From JACVRW01 sp963765135 (lineage in GTDB: Bacteria; Actinomycetota; Thermoleophilia; Solirubrobacterales; Thermoleophilaceae), in the NCBI GenBank assembly GCA_963765135.1, contig CAVXUX010000007.1:1-64000 (forward strand): DNA of 64,000 nucleotides, read 5' to 3'. The notes beneath the pieces are model-generated. The model was not told the origin of the DNA. It was given only the letters and a program-made list of their open reading frames with translations, and searched no databases. Both the position numbers and the translations under genes were made by a program. Each line of letters opens with the position of its first letter. Position 1 is the first letter of the stretch. Shown piece after piece: positions 9,142 to 18,036 of the stretch.

Positions 9142-10065
9142 ATGTTGAAGCAGTTTTGGAAGATTCTCCGTTGTGTTTCCCTGGCTGTCGGTTTGGCCAG
9201 CGCTCTCGTTTGCAATCTGTATGCGTCTGAGTCGACATCTGAGGTCAAGCGTTTCACATTTAATGGAGCGATCCAGGGCAGCGCCAATTCAAATGCGCAG
9301 GTCAATCGTTTGGAAACCAGCGTTGGATACAACTTCAGCCGGAAGCTCGGAATTGATTTTGGTTTGCCCTTCTATTTCGTGAATTCAAACCTCTCCACAG
9401 ATCCGAACCTGAACGGCTTTCGCAGTGGACTGGGTAATGCTTTCGTCACCTTGAGGGCTACACCGACCTTGACGAATTGGAACTATGTCTCTTCGCTCAC
9501 GGCGACGGCTCCCACCGGAGACAAAGACGAAGGTTTCAGCACCGGAAGGGTAACGGTCGATTGGAACAATCTTATCAGCCGCCCTCTCTCACGCTTCACG
9601 CCATTCGCCAACTTGGGGGTTGCGAACACAGTTTCCGACACCGCCTTTTTCTACCGGCCCTTCACCACCCTAGGCATTGTGGGACACTTTGAGGGGGGAA
9701 CCAGCTATCGTCTGCATCCATCAGTAAGCGTAGGCGCCTCCGCCTACAGCATAGTCCCCTCGGGCGATCAGAAGATCTATAGCCGCGTCACAAAGCGACA
9801 GAATACAGCGCCGTCGCAACCGGCCGATGGTACGAGCACAACCGGCCAGGGGAGAGTGCGCGCTTTCGAGACTACTGCAGTTATTGTGGATGATGCAAGC
9901 CTGGCTCGCGATCATGGCTTTGCGAGCTGGCTGACGGTCTATCCCACGTCAACGTTTTATTTGCAGACGGGCTATCATCGCAGTGTTCCTTACGCATTGA
10001 ATACCTTCTTTTTCGGAGTTGGCGTACAACTTGATTCAGTCTATGGGCGCATCATACGTCCGTAG
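9142..10065 (+). CDS. Secreted outer-membrane-barrel-like protein, unknown function
   Basis: This 307-residue protein has a signal peptide ending near NLYASES. It then shows alternating short strands typical of an outer-membrane beta barrel, for example NRLETSVGYNFSRKLGIDFG, GLGNAFVTLRA, WNYVSSLTATAPTGDKDEGF and a terminal FFFGVGVQLDS block. The ATG at 9142 is preferred over an upstream in-frame TTG at 9118 because GGAGGA ends 7 nt before it. I do not recognise a named family; the ATAPTGD segment recalls phenol-degradation/meta-pathway-type porin-like proteins. It precedes a small secreted gene on the same strand by 42 bases, perhaps as one transcript. Confidence 0.65.
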   Translation: MLKQFWKILRCVSLAVGLASALVCNLYASESTSEVKRFTFNGAIQGSANSNAQVNRLETSVGYNFSRKLGIDFGLPFYFVNSNLSTDPNLNGFRSGLGNAFVTLRATPTLTNWNYVSSLTATAPTGDKDEGFSTGRVTVDWNNLISRPLSRFTPFANLGVANTVSDTAFFYRPFTTLGIVGHFEGGTSYRLHPSVSVGASAYSIVPSGDQKIYSRVTKRQNTAPSQPADGTSTTGQGRVRAFETTAVIVDDASLARDHGFASWLTVYPTSTFYLQTGYHRSVPYALNTFFFGVGVQLDSVYGRIIRP

Positions 10066-10107
10066 TTTGTCAGGGGGGCATCTCTACATCCTAGGGAGGA
10101 TGAATCC

Positions 10108-10676
10108 ATGAAGCGATTAACGATGTTGTCGATCACACTAATGGCTTTGGCTTTAATGACGGAGTTGGCAATAGCGCAGCGAGGCGGGGGACGCTCTGGA
10201 AGTCCTGCGGGTCCGCCACCGATGTCGGAACGCGGACAGTCGCAAACTCATTCGAGCAAACCGACGAGAGAATCCAGCGCAACAGGCTCGGTCAACGGCC
10301 AGCAGCAAACGCAACCGAAGACCGTGAGTACACAGTTGGAAAAGAACACTCATCTGCGACGCAGCTGAAGGGACTGTTTCCGAGAAACCGATTTGCAGCT
10401 GGCTTCCAGCGGCTTCAAGAACCTTGGCCAGTTTGTCGCCGCGACGCACGTGTCCAAAAACCTGGGAATCCCGTTTGATCAACTGAAGGCGAGGATGGTG
10501 GACAATCCTACGCTGCAGGAGTCTGGAGACTCTCCTGTTTCGTTGGGCAAGGCGATCAAGGAATCCGTCCCGAAGCCGATGCCACCAGCGAAGTGAAAAA
10601 AGCAGAGCGGCAGGCCAAAGAAGAAATCAAACAAGCAGAGGCCACACGCAAAAAGCTTGAAGAGTCCGAAAAGTAA
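10108..10676 (+). CDS. Small secreted acidobacterial hypothetical protein, frame broken three times
   Basis: The start has a good AGGGAGGA ribosome site and a signal peptide (MKRLTMLSITLMALALMTEL). It then becomes a Gly/Ser/Thr/Gln-rich linker. Coherent protein continues only by switching frames: ATQLKGLFPR (about 10357), then LQLASSGFKNLGQFVAATHV and KNLGIPFDQLKARM (about 10391 onward), then DATSEVKKAERQAKEEIKQA (from about 10560) to the TAA at 10674. The charged C-terminus is probably an alpha helix or coiled coil. The two-block pattern (QLKGLF... GFKNLGQF) looks like a conserved acidobacterial domain of unknown function. One gene with three single-base shifts is the most economical reading. 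Confidence 0.55.
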
Positions 10677-11060
10677 GCAACGCAAACGAAACAATCAAAC
10701 AGTAGTCAACCTGCTGACCTTTTTGGACCTGACCCGCAAGTTGGGACGAGGGTCAGCAGGACTTCCCCTCAAGCAACGCCTCAGAACGTCCTATTCAGCC
10801 TCTTCAAGTAGCCCCAAGAGTCGATGATCAGATTGTGCTCCCATCACGGCGCTTTTCGAAATCACGACGATGTGGTCACGAGCGTAAGAACTGGCCCTAT
10901 CTCAGACTGTCCATGTCATTCGACCATTGAGTGAGACTCTGGAGTGTGGGTTTCACCATATCGTCGAGGATCAACTAGCCATCTGATCATCGCTTGACTA
11001 CACTACGTCTCCCACAGATTTGCCTCAGCCGTTGATCGTGAGAATCTATTGATTCTGAAC
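10677..11060. other. Intergenic region with 10-bp inverted repeat
   Basis: Between the small secreted gene and the MFS gene the only clear structure is CCTGCTGACC (10710-10719) with its complement GGTCAGCAGG (10751-10760). A TTTTT lies inside the loop. It could be a terminator-like element for the upstream gene. No coding signal is visible. Confidence 0.45.
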
Positions 11061-12316
11061 ATGCAAGCACCCATGCCGAGTGATTTCAAGAAGCTGATGG
11101 CCGCTCGTTTTCTGTTTACCTTGGCGGTGCAGATCCAGACGATTGTTCTCGGTTGGCGAATGTATATCCTGACCAAGGATCCCCTGTTTCTGGGGCTCAT
11201 TGGTTTAGTGGAAGCCATTCCGGCATTGGGGCTGGCGCTGTATGCCGGTTACATCGTGGACCGCAGCCGGCCGATGGTGGTGATTCGCCGGGTTGTCGGA
11301 GTCAGTTGGCTGTCTGGAATGATTCTGCTGGTCTCGCAGCTTCCTGCCACGGGCGCCAGCGAACAGCTCCAGATTGTGGCGCTCTTTCTGTCTTCATTTC
11401 TGACGGGAGCTGCGCGCGCCTTTTCGCAGCCCGCCATGTTCTCGATTGTTCCACGCATCATCGGCAGAGAGAATTTATCCCGGGGCTCAGCCTGGATGGC
11501 CTCCACACACCAGATTGGCAGCATCTCCGGTCCGGCGCTCGGAGGGTTGTTCTTTGGCTGGCTGGGAGTGTCTGTCACGGCCGGGATGGTTTGCACCATT
11601 CTCCTGCTGGCGATGGCAGCCTTGTGGTGGATTCAGGCTGCCCCGAATCCCCAGCCGTCTTCCGGCAAAGGTGAAGGGAAGAAGACGCAGCTCCTGTCTG
11701 GCCTGCGGTTCGTATTTCGCCATCCCATTCTGTTGCCCGCGCTCAGCCTCGACATGATTTCGGTCTTTTTCGGCGGAGTGACGGCGCTGCTTCCCATCTA
11801 CGCCGCAGAAATCCTGAGGGTTGGGCCCAAGGGACTCGGAGTATTGCGCGCAGCGCCTGCCATCGGCGCGGCCGTCATGAGTTTGTGCCTTACGCGATGG
11901 GATATTCGAGTGCGGGCGGGAACCTGGTTGCTCTCGGCCGTAACGGGGTTTGGTTTGTGTACTCTGGTTTTCGCCATCAGTCGGAACTACCTGCTGTCTC
12001 TGGCGCGCTCGCTTTGAGCGGGGCGTTTGACAGCGTCAGCATGGTGGTTCGCATGGCGGCAGTCCAGCTCTCCTCACCCGACTCGATGCGCGGGAGAATC
12101 TCGGCCGTCAACTCGATCTTCATTGGCTCCTCGAACGAATTGGGAGAGTTCGAGTCGGGGATGGTGGCTCATCTCTTCGGAGCAGTACCCGCCGCAGTCC
12201 TGGGTGCGTTGGTTTGTCTGGCCACGGTCTTTAGCGTGGCGTGGCTTTCGCCAAGATTGAGAAAGCTGAACCTGGAAGAGTTGCGGATCGCTCACGAAGT
12301 AGAAGCGCAGGTGTAA
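11061..12316 (+). CDS. MFS transporter, EntS-like (transmembrane secretion effector type), one frameshift
   Basis: This is a twelve-helix major facilitator of the MFS_3/EntS type, about 418 residues once a frame shift near 12,000 is bridged. Part one runs from MQAPMPSDFKKLMAARFLFT through VDRSRPMVVIRRVVG and RAFSQPAMFSIVPR. Part two continues ALALSGAFDSVSMVVRMAAV, then QLSSPDSMRGRISAVNSIFI and GSSNELGEFESG, which is the strongest family block. Members export siderophores or other small molecules. The ATG at 11061 is preferred over an upstream TTG, but no strong ribosome site is seen. Substrate unknown; it stands alone. Confidence 0.85.
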
Positions 12317-12422
12317 GAAACTGTAGCAGAACTCTCCCCTCAGGTGGGGAGGATGTGGGTAGTGCCAGTCGCTGCAACGCCGCTACTGATTTGATTTTTC
12401 GGCAACGGTTCGAACCACCCCG

Positions 12423-12466
12423 CCCCGGCCTGTGGCCGGGGTTTCCCCTCCTTATCCAAGGAGGGG
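12423..12466. terminator. Two adjacent hairpins between convergent genes
   Basis: The first is CCCCGGCC-TGT-GGCCGGGG (12423-12441). The second is CCCCTCCTT-ATCC-AAGGAGGGG (12445-12466). Both stems are perfect. They lie between the plus-strand MFS stop and the minus-strand lipoprotein stop, a natural place for bidirectional termination. They lack a long T-run, so they may equally be REP-like elements. Confidence 0.5.
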
Positions 12467-12515
12467 AGCCTTAATCCGATTTCCCCGGCGGAAGGTCTTG
12501 AAAGACTGGGGTATC

Positions 12516-13304
12516 TTAGCGCGTCACCGTTAAGGGTTCGGCCAGCTTGAATGTCATCAAGGTTTCAGAAGGATACTTTAGCTGTTTGCCCTTGGTCGCC
12601 AGGACATAACCGCTACTACTGCCTCCACCCGCAATGGCACCAATCGCAGCACCTTTCCCTCCGCCTGCAATTGCGCCGATAGCGGCCCCGATGCCCGTCC
12701 CTGCACCAATGATGGCCGCGTCCTTCTTTTTCTCGGCCTTTGCAGTTTCACTGAATGGCTGCGTTTCCAACGGGAGCGGGCTGCCTTTCTTGGGCTGGAT
12801 TTCGGTCAGTTGAAGTGATATCGACGCAACACCTTTTACCCGTCCCGGTTCCTCTACAGTGAGGACTTTGCCGCTAACGGACGTGTCCTTTGCAAAGAGG
12901 GTCACCCCATCCACTGTCAAAGGCTCCGCCAAGCTGGCAAGAAAGGTGTCTCCCGCTTTATTGGTTTCCGTGCTGACGCTGTCGATAAGCCGCACCGAAA
13001 TCGTGGTCTCCGCAGGGAGAGTGTATTTTGTTGAAACAGGCGTGAGAGGTCTGGATACCTTCGGCTCAGCCACAACGGTCGCAGGCGTGGTGCTCGCCGT
13101 CCTTCGTGGTTTGCTGGCTGGCGCTGCTGCCCGGGGGCTGGAAGCAGATTCCTGCCTGGCTTCAGGCGTAGAAGCCGGCTGCGTTTCGGATTTTTGCGCA
13201 GTGTCGACTTTCTCCGATTCGCTCGTGACTGGTGGCGTGTTCTGGCATCCAATGCTCATCATCAACAGGCCACAAACTCTGACTGTGTTCAACAACCTTT
13301 TCAT
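12516..13304 (-). CDS. Glycine-zipper lipoprotein
   Basis: This 262-residue protein starts at the ATG preceded by AGGAGGA, so an upstream in-frame start is rejected. A lipoprotein signal is visible (GLLMMSIGCQN), with the lipidated Cys about residue 20. A long Ser/Thr/Pro/Ala-rich linker follows. The central domain (YTLPAETTISVRLIDSVSTE, then SGKVLTVEEPGRVKG) resembles a small beta domain used in cell-envelope proteins. Next comes a glycine zipper (IIGAGTGIGAAIGAIAGGGK then AAIGAIAGGG), which normally inserts in or packs against membranes. The role is probably structural in the envelope, but no partner is visible. Confidence 0.75.
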   Translation of the reverse strand: MKRLLNTVRVCGLLMMSIGCQNTPPVTSESEKVDTAQKSETQPASTPEARQESASSPRAAAPASKPRRTASTTPATVVAEPKVSRPLTPVSTKYTLPAETTISVRLIDSVSTETNKAGDTFLASLAEPLTVDGVTLFAKDTSVSGKVLTVEEPGRVKGVASISLQLTEIQPKKGSPLPLETQPFSETAKAEKKKDAAIIGAGTGIGAAIGAIAGGGKGAAIGAIAGGGSSSGYVLATKGKQLKYPSETLMTFKLAEPLTVTR

Positions 13305-13887
13305 CGCAAGCTTCCTCCTCGATTTTTTCTGGTATTCCGAAAGCTCTCTTCGCAATAGCTATGCCAAGACTGCCAATACACGGCGGCGCACTACCAAAGT
13401 CTGCAACCTGTAGGGCGTGCTGGGTTTTTTGCGACGAGGCTCACAAGAATCCCAACCACGTTCCCCGACAGGTTTTGGACTGCGAGTACAAATTGGGACC
13501 AATGATCTGATGCCGATCCATGGCTCGACTGGAAGGCCTTGGGAGGATCGTCGTACCATTTGAAATACGATGCGCTGAGGTGAGGTCTCCATTGATTGAG
13601 GGGAATTCAGATTTTCCTTGAGTATCCGCTTTGCTCGATGGTGAAGTTCAACTACCATAAGACCCGCCATCAAGCCTCGGCATCGACGGATGCCGGGCGC
13701 GCCTCAGAACTCTCCCGTTACTAAGATCGGATCCGGTGACTTGCGGGCAGACCTGTAGAGTGAGGAACGATAGGTGCGGTGTTTGCCAACAAGCCCTGAC
13801 TATCTTTGCGTCAGAAGTGCAAAAGGAAGATTGCCCCTGCAAGTGGCACACGTGAAGGCCTTGAGTCCAGTCCCTCAGAGAGGGGTC
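13305..13887. other. Intergenic region, divergent promoters expected
   Basis: About 580 bases lie between the minus-strand lipoprotein and the plus-strand Omp85-like gene. I see no coding signal, RNA gene or strong repeat. It should contain both promoters. Confidence 0.4.
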
Positions 13888-15159
13888 ATGCGCGTCTTCT
13901 TGTTGATCCTCTCGATGTGTTCTGCGCCGGCGCTCGCGCAAGACGCTTTCGAGTCTGAGGAATCCGATCCACTCGGACACCGGGCGGCTTCAAACGGCGA
14001 CGCTCCTTCGCAGGAGACTCCGGCATCGGCTCCGAAATCGCGAGAGGCCCAAATTGGATCTCGACAGGCCGAGAAGGCCAAGCAGAGTCAACCGCGCCAA
14101 ACAAACAAAGCCGAAAAGTGGATCCGCATGGCCGAAGGGGCCTTGTTCGAGGAGTCCATTGGATTCGCTCCGGCCATGGGCAGTGTCTATCATGGAGGCG
14201 GCATGGGCTTTGGAGCGAAGTACAAAAGGTACTACGGAGATAACACCTTTTGGAGCGTCAAAGGGCTGTACACCATCCAGAATTACAAGCTCGTAGAAGC
14301 GAAGACGGAATCCAGGGAGCACCTGGGAAAGCGCTTCTCCTTCGGCAGCCGGCTGGGTTGGCGCGATGCCACACAAGTCGGTTACTATGGGCTGGGAACG
14401 AACACTCAGCGAGAGGCGCGGGCGAACTTCCGCTTTCAGGAAACGTACCTGGACGGCCACGCGCTTTTTAAACCGGTGCGCTGGATTCCTCTGAAGGGCA
14501 GTGTGGCCTACGAGCACTTCAACACCACTCAAGGGCAGGGCAGTTTTCCCTCCATAGAAACGCGCTACACGCCGCAAAGCGCCCCGGGACTGGGTGCCGA
14601 TCCCACTTATCTCCACAGCCAGCTATCGGCTGGCATTGACTGGCGGCAGTCGGAGGACTACACCCGTAAAGGTGGGTTGTACCAGGCTACCTTTCATGAC
14701 TACCGAAACAATAACGGTGGCATCTACAGCTTTCAACGGCTCGACGGAGACGTGATTCAGCACATCCCACTCCTGCGGGAGACCTGGGTACTCTCGATGC
14801 GTGGCCGCGTGCAGACTACATTGAATGAAAACGATCTGGTCCCTTATTTCCTGCTGCCTGCCCTGGGAAGCGGCAGGACGCTGCGCGCCTTTGACAACGA
14901 CCGATTCCGCGGTCTCCACAGCCTTTTGATGAGCGTCGAGTTTCGCTGGATACCGAACCCATTTGGTCTGGACATGGCCTTGTTCTATGACGCAGGCAAG
15001 GCCACCAACCGGCGTGGGGACCTTAACTTCAAAGGGTTGAAAAGTGACGTGGGCATTGGCGCCCGCTTTCATGGGCCCTTTTCAACGCCCCTGCGGCTGG
15101 ACCTGGCGGTTGGCAATGAGGGATGGAGGTTGCGCCTTTCCAGTAGCGCAGTCTTCTAG
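13888..15159 (+). CDS. Omp85 / BamA-type outer-membrane barrel protein
   Basis: This 423-residue protein starts at the ATG at 13888 with GAGAGGGG just before it and a signal peptide (MRVFLLILSMCSAPALAQ). After a 60-residue charged linker comes a 16-strand-type surface-antigen barrel. Its best marks are the closing blocks LGSGRTLRAFDNDRFRGLHS, SVEFRWIPNPF, MALFYDAGKA and the terminal LRLSSSAVF, ending in aromatic Phe as expected for BAM-dependent insertion. No POTRA repeats are visible, so this is a short POTRA-less member. It is followed within 30 bases by another secreted protein, suggesting an operon. The function is unknown beyond an outer-membrane pore or secretion role. Confidence 0.8.
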   Translation: MRVFLLILSMCSAPALAQDAFESEESDPLGHRAASNGDAPSQETPASAPKSREAQIGSRQAEKAKQSQPRQTNKAEKWIRMAEGALFEESIGFAPAMGSVYHGGGMGFGAKYKRYYGDNTFWSVKGLYTIQNYKLVEAKTESREHLGKRFSFGSRLGWRDATQVGYYGLGTNTQREARANFRFQETYLDGHALFKPVRWIPLKGSVAYEHFNTTQGQGSFPSIETRYTPQSAPGLGADPTYLHSQLSAGIDWRQSEDYTRKGGLYQATFHDYRNNNGGIYSFQRLDGDVIQHIPLLRETWVLSMRGRVQTTLNENDLVPYFLLPALGSGRTLRAFDNDRFRGLHSLLMSVEFRWIPNPFGLDMALFYDAGKATNRRGDLNFKGLKSDVGIGARFHGPFSTPLRLDLAVGNEGWRLRLSSSAVF

Positions 15160-15187
15160 TGGGGGAGTTCCAAGAATCGAAAGGGAA

Positions 15188-16891
15188 ATGACTCAGAATT
15201 CCAAACGAACCGAGACTGGTGGCTGGCAGGTGATGCGGAAGCTGCTACCCCTTATGCTCCTGCTGGTTTCTCGCGCGGTGTTGGATGCTGCGGAGCCAAG
15301 ATTCTACGACGATGATCCCATCGCCGTGGAACCCGAGACGCAGGATGCTTCGCAGGTGAATCCGTGGAAGATCGATCTGATGTACGACCTGATACGGAAC
15401 CAATTCGCCCGCCCGGGAGAGCCGGTGGGACGTCGCGCGCAAAACATCAACACCATCGACGAAGTGCCGGACTCCAATTGGTTCACCAACCGCATCCTGG
15501 CCCGTCCGATCAGCCCTGAGGAAGCAGCTCGCGGCCCAGCAACCGGGAAAGGACCGGCGCCTGGAACGTGGAAGGTGACGCAGACCAAGAAGGAAGGCGA
15601 TGCTCCCGGTTTTACGATTCGTGATGGCACAGGCGAAACCTGGTTTCTGCAGTTCGATCCAAAAAGTAACCCCGAAGGCGCCACCGCTGCGGCGATGATC
15701 GCGAACCGGATTTTCTGGACCCTGGGTTACTTTCAAGCGGAATACTATCTGAGCGAGTTGCGACCGGAGCAATTGAAGATCGACCCGGAAGCCACGTTCA
15801 CTCCGCCCTCTGGAAAGAAACGGCCCTTGAAGTTGGAAGACCTTCAGCCTGTCCTGAATCGCGCTGCTCGCAAACCCGACGGCAGCTATCGGGTCTTCGC
15901 CAGCCGCTAGCTGCCCGGCAAGATTCTGGGCGGGTTCCGTTTCTATGGAACCCGGCCTGACGATCCCAATGATGTAGTTCCCCACGAGCACCGGCGAGAA
16001 TTGCGAAGCCTGCAGGTCTTTGGCGCCTGGACGAACCTGGTGGACATGAAGGCACTCAATACCATGGACACGCTCATCACAGAGAATGGTCGTGCCCGGG
16101 TCCGCCACTACTTGCTGGATGTTGGCTCCACCTTTGGCATGGGCGCCAACGGTCCGCGCGAGTGGATTGAGAGCTATGAGTATCTATTCGAGGGAGACAA
16201 ACTTCTGAAACGTTTGGTGAGTCTTGGGCTCTACCTTCAGCCGTGGCAAACGGTGCCTTACCAAGAGAACCAGTCAGTGGGTCGTTTCGAGGGTGATCAG
16301 TTCGATCCGGACGCTTGGAAGACGCGGATTCCTGCATCTGCGGTTTTGAGAGCTCGCGATGACGACAACTTCTGGGCGGCTCGCCGGGTGATGGCCTTCA
16401 GCGACGAGATGATTCGGGCAGTCGTCAAGACGGGTCAGTTCAGCGATCCCGCTGCCGAAAAGCTTCTGGCAGACGTGCTCATCAAACGGCGCGACAGGAT
16501 TGGACAGTTCTACCTCACATGCATCAATCCGTTGGTAAACTTCTCTTTGGATCACTCAGGCGCGTTGACCTTTGAGAATTCTGCAGTGAAGTCAGGCGTG
16601 GCCAAGGCACCCGCTTCTTACACAGCTTCCTGGTCGGTCTTCGACAACGACACCGGTGCGATGCACCCATTGGGGGAAACCAAGGGCTCGGCCGAGTCTG
16701 TACCTGCTGTATCAGGCTTGCCGGCAACGCCAGGGACCTTCGTCATCGCCGAAGTTCGAGCCGTCGATCCTCCTCACCCCTCGTGGACCAAACCCGTGCG
16801 GACAACGTATCGTCGGATGGAGAATGGTTGGAAATTGGTTGGGTTGGAACGGATGGAGGAAATGGTACCAGAGATGTCCCAAAAGCGATGA
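15188..16891 (+). CDS. Conserved secreted protein, split by one in-frame amber codon
   Basis: The reading frame is continuous from MTQNSKRTETGGWQVMRKLL (signal peptide) to EEMVPEMSQKR, except for a TAG at 15908-15910 between YRVFASR and LPGKILGGFRFYGTRPDDP. No frame change is needed, so a single base substitution explains the break. The block PGFTIRDGTGETWFLQFDPK...AAAMIANRIFWTLGY, with VPHEHRRELRSLQVFGAW further on, looks like a HipA/CotH-like kinase-fold core, but I could not assign a family. The gene follows the Omp85-like barrel closely and both are exported, so they may form one surface unit. Total length would be 567 residues. Confidence 0.65.
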
Positions 16892-16953
16892 CAGTGGCTT
16901 CTTGAAGCAGCACGCTACTCTTCGCTGCCCACCAAAGACGAAACAGACTTCGG

Positions 16954-16995
16954 TTCCCCTCGCCCCAACGCGGGAGAGGGGTCCGGGGTGAGGGG
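16954..16995. repeat. REP-like GC-rich hairpin, copy 2
   Basis: This is the second copy of the 42-nt element at 791-833, differing at only a few bases. It lies downstream of the amber-split secreted gene. The two copies 16 kb apart tie this part of the window to one genome. Confidence 0.6.
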
Positions 16996-17119
16996 GCAAA
17001 CACAGGATTGGATCTTCGCGCAAGCGTTCCGAGGCATTCTTCCAAACATGGCTTCGGGAGCTGATCCAGCCGAGAGGGCCTTGGGGCGATCCTACCTACT
17101 TGTCACCCACGTTTTCTAT

Positions 17120-17846
17120 CTATCCTGGTTGTGAGCGCTTGTAAAAGCTCGCGGTGAAGTCGTGCAGCGAACGCTCGCGGCGCTTCGCCTGCCCGAGGTG
17201 TTCCAGGAGGCCTTGTTTGTCGGCGTCACTGCGCTCCTGGCCGAGTTTGAACTTGCCCTCCAGAGACTCGATCTGGCATTTCGAATCCAACGATGCCACC
17301 CAGCATTGGAGAAACATAGCTCTCCGGTAGCTTCGAGAAGTCGTAACCTGAAGCCTCCTGGCTCTCGAACTTTTCAATCAGCCTGCCGAGCAGTTTGTGC
17401 AGCGCGGTTTTGTCAGTAATCGCCGAAGGCCGACCCGCGGCGTGAACCACCGCAAAGTTCCACGTCGGCACGGCTTCCTTTTTCGAATACCACGTGGGTG
17501 AGATGTACCCGTGCGGTCCGCGGAACACGATGACACTCGTCTGGCGCCCATCGAACGCCTGACTCTGCGGATTCTGCCGCGAGACATGTCCGAGGATCTT
17601 GCCATAGTTGCCCGCGGCGCGATCCACGAGGACCGGAATGTGCGTGATACGCAGCGTAGGCGCAGACGTAACGAGATCGACAAAGGCATACTCGTCCATG
17701 AAATCGTGAAGCAGCTTCAGATCTTCCACCCGGTGGGCCCTGGGAATGTACAATGTGGGATCGATCTTTGCCGGCTCCTGAGCGAGCAGACTCGCGCCAC
17801 TAGCGGCCACCAAGGAAGCCAGCATCGCGCGACGGTTGATTTTCAT
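17120..17846 (-). CDS. PaiB-like FMN-binding split-barrel protein with export signal, one frameshift
   Basis: The start at 17846 has GGAAGGAA 8 nt upstream. The N-terminus MKINRRAMLASLVAASGASL has a twin-arginine-like signal. The body matches the PaiB / FMN-binding negative transcriptional regulator family: LYIPRAHRVEDLKLLHDFMD, then THIPVLVD, GHVSRQNPQ, VIVFRGPHGYISPTWY and VPTWNFAVVHAAGRP. After a frame shift near 17,275 the conserved tail IESLEGKFKLGQERSDADK follows. Classical PaiB proteins are cytosolic, about 205 residues, and linked to protease gene repression. The exported form here argues for a periplasmic FMN- or heme-binding role instead. An 11-bp inverted repeat lies upstream. Confidence 0.8.
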
Positions 17847-17875
17847 GTTCGTGTTCCTTCCATTGAGAGTTGCAA

Positions 17876-17929
17876 CTCTCACGTTGATCCATTCCCACGC
17901 GGCTAATGGGCTCTCTCCCAACGTGAGAG
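17876..17929. promoter_or_regulatory. 11-bp inverted repeat upstream of the PaiB-like gene
   Basis: CTCTCACGTTG (17876-17886) and CAACGTGAGAG (17919-17929) form perfect arms 32 bases apart, starting 30 bases before the PaiB-like start codon. The position suits an operator or a folded leader. No regulator is known for it. Confidence 0.4.
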
Positions 17930-18036
17930 CTAAAGGCTTGAGAAGATTCTTCAACGGGTAAGAGAGGTAAGCACACTGTCGCGAGCTTCCGTAGGCGGGC
18001 CCGCTTTGCAACCAGCACTGGTCTGGCTTACATGCT

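Noticed and set aside
15908..15910. TAG as recoded amino acid (alternative code)
   Set aside because: Other genes in this half end normally and show no internal TAG, and no suppressor or recoding element is visible. One substitution is simpler.
791..16995. The repeated GC-rich palindromes as a CRISPR array
   Set aside because: There are only two copies, 16 kb apart, without regular spacers or cas genes.
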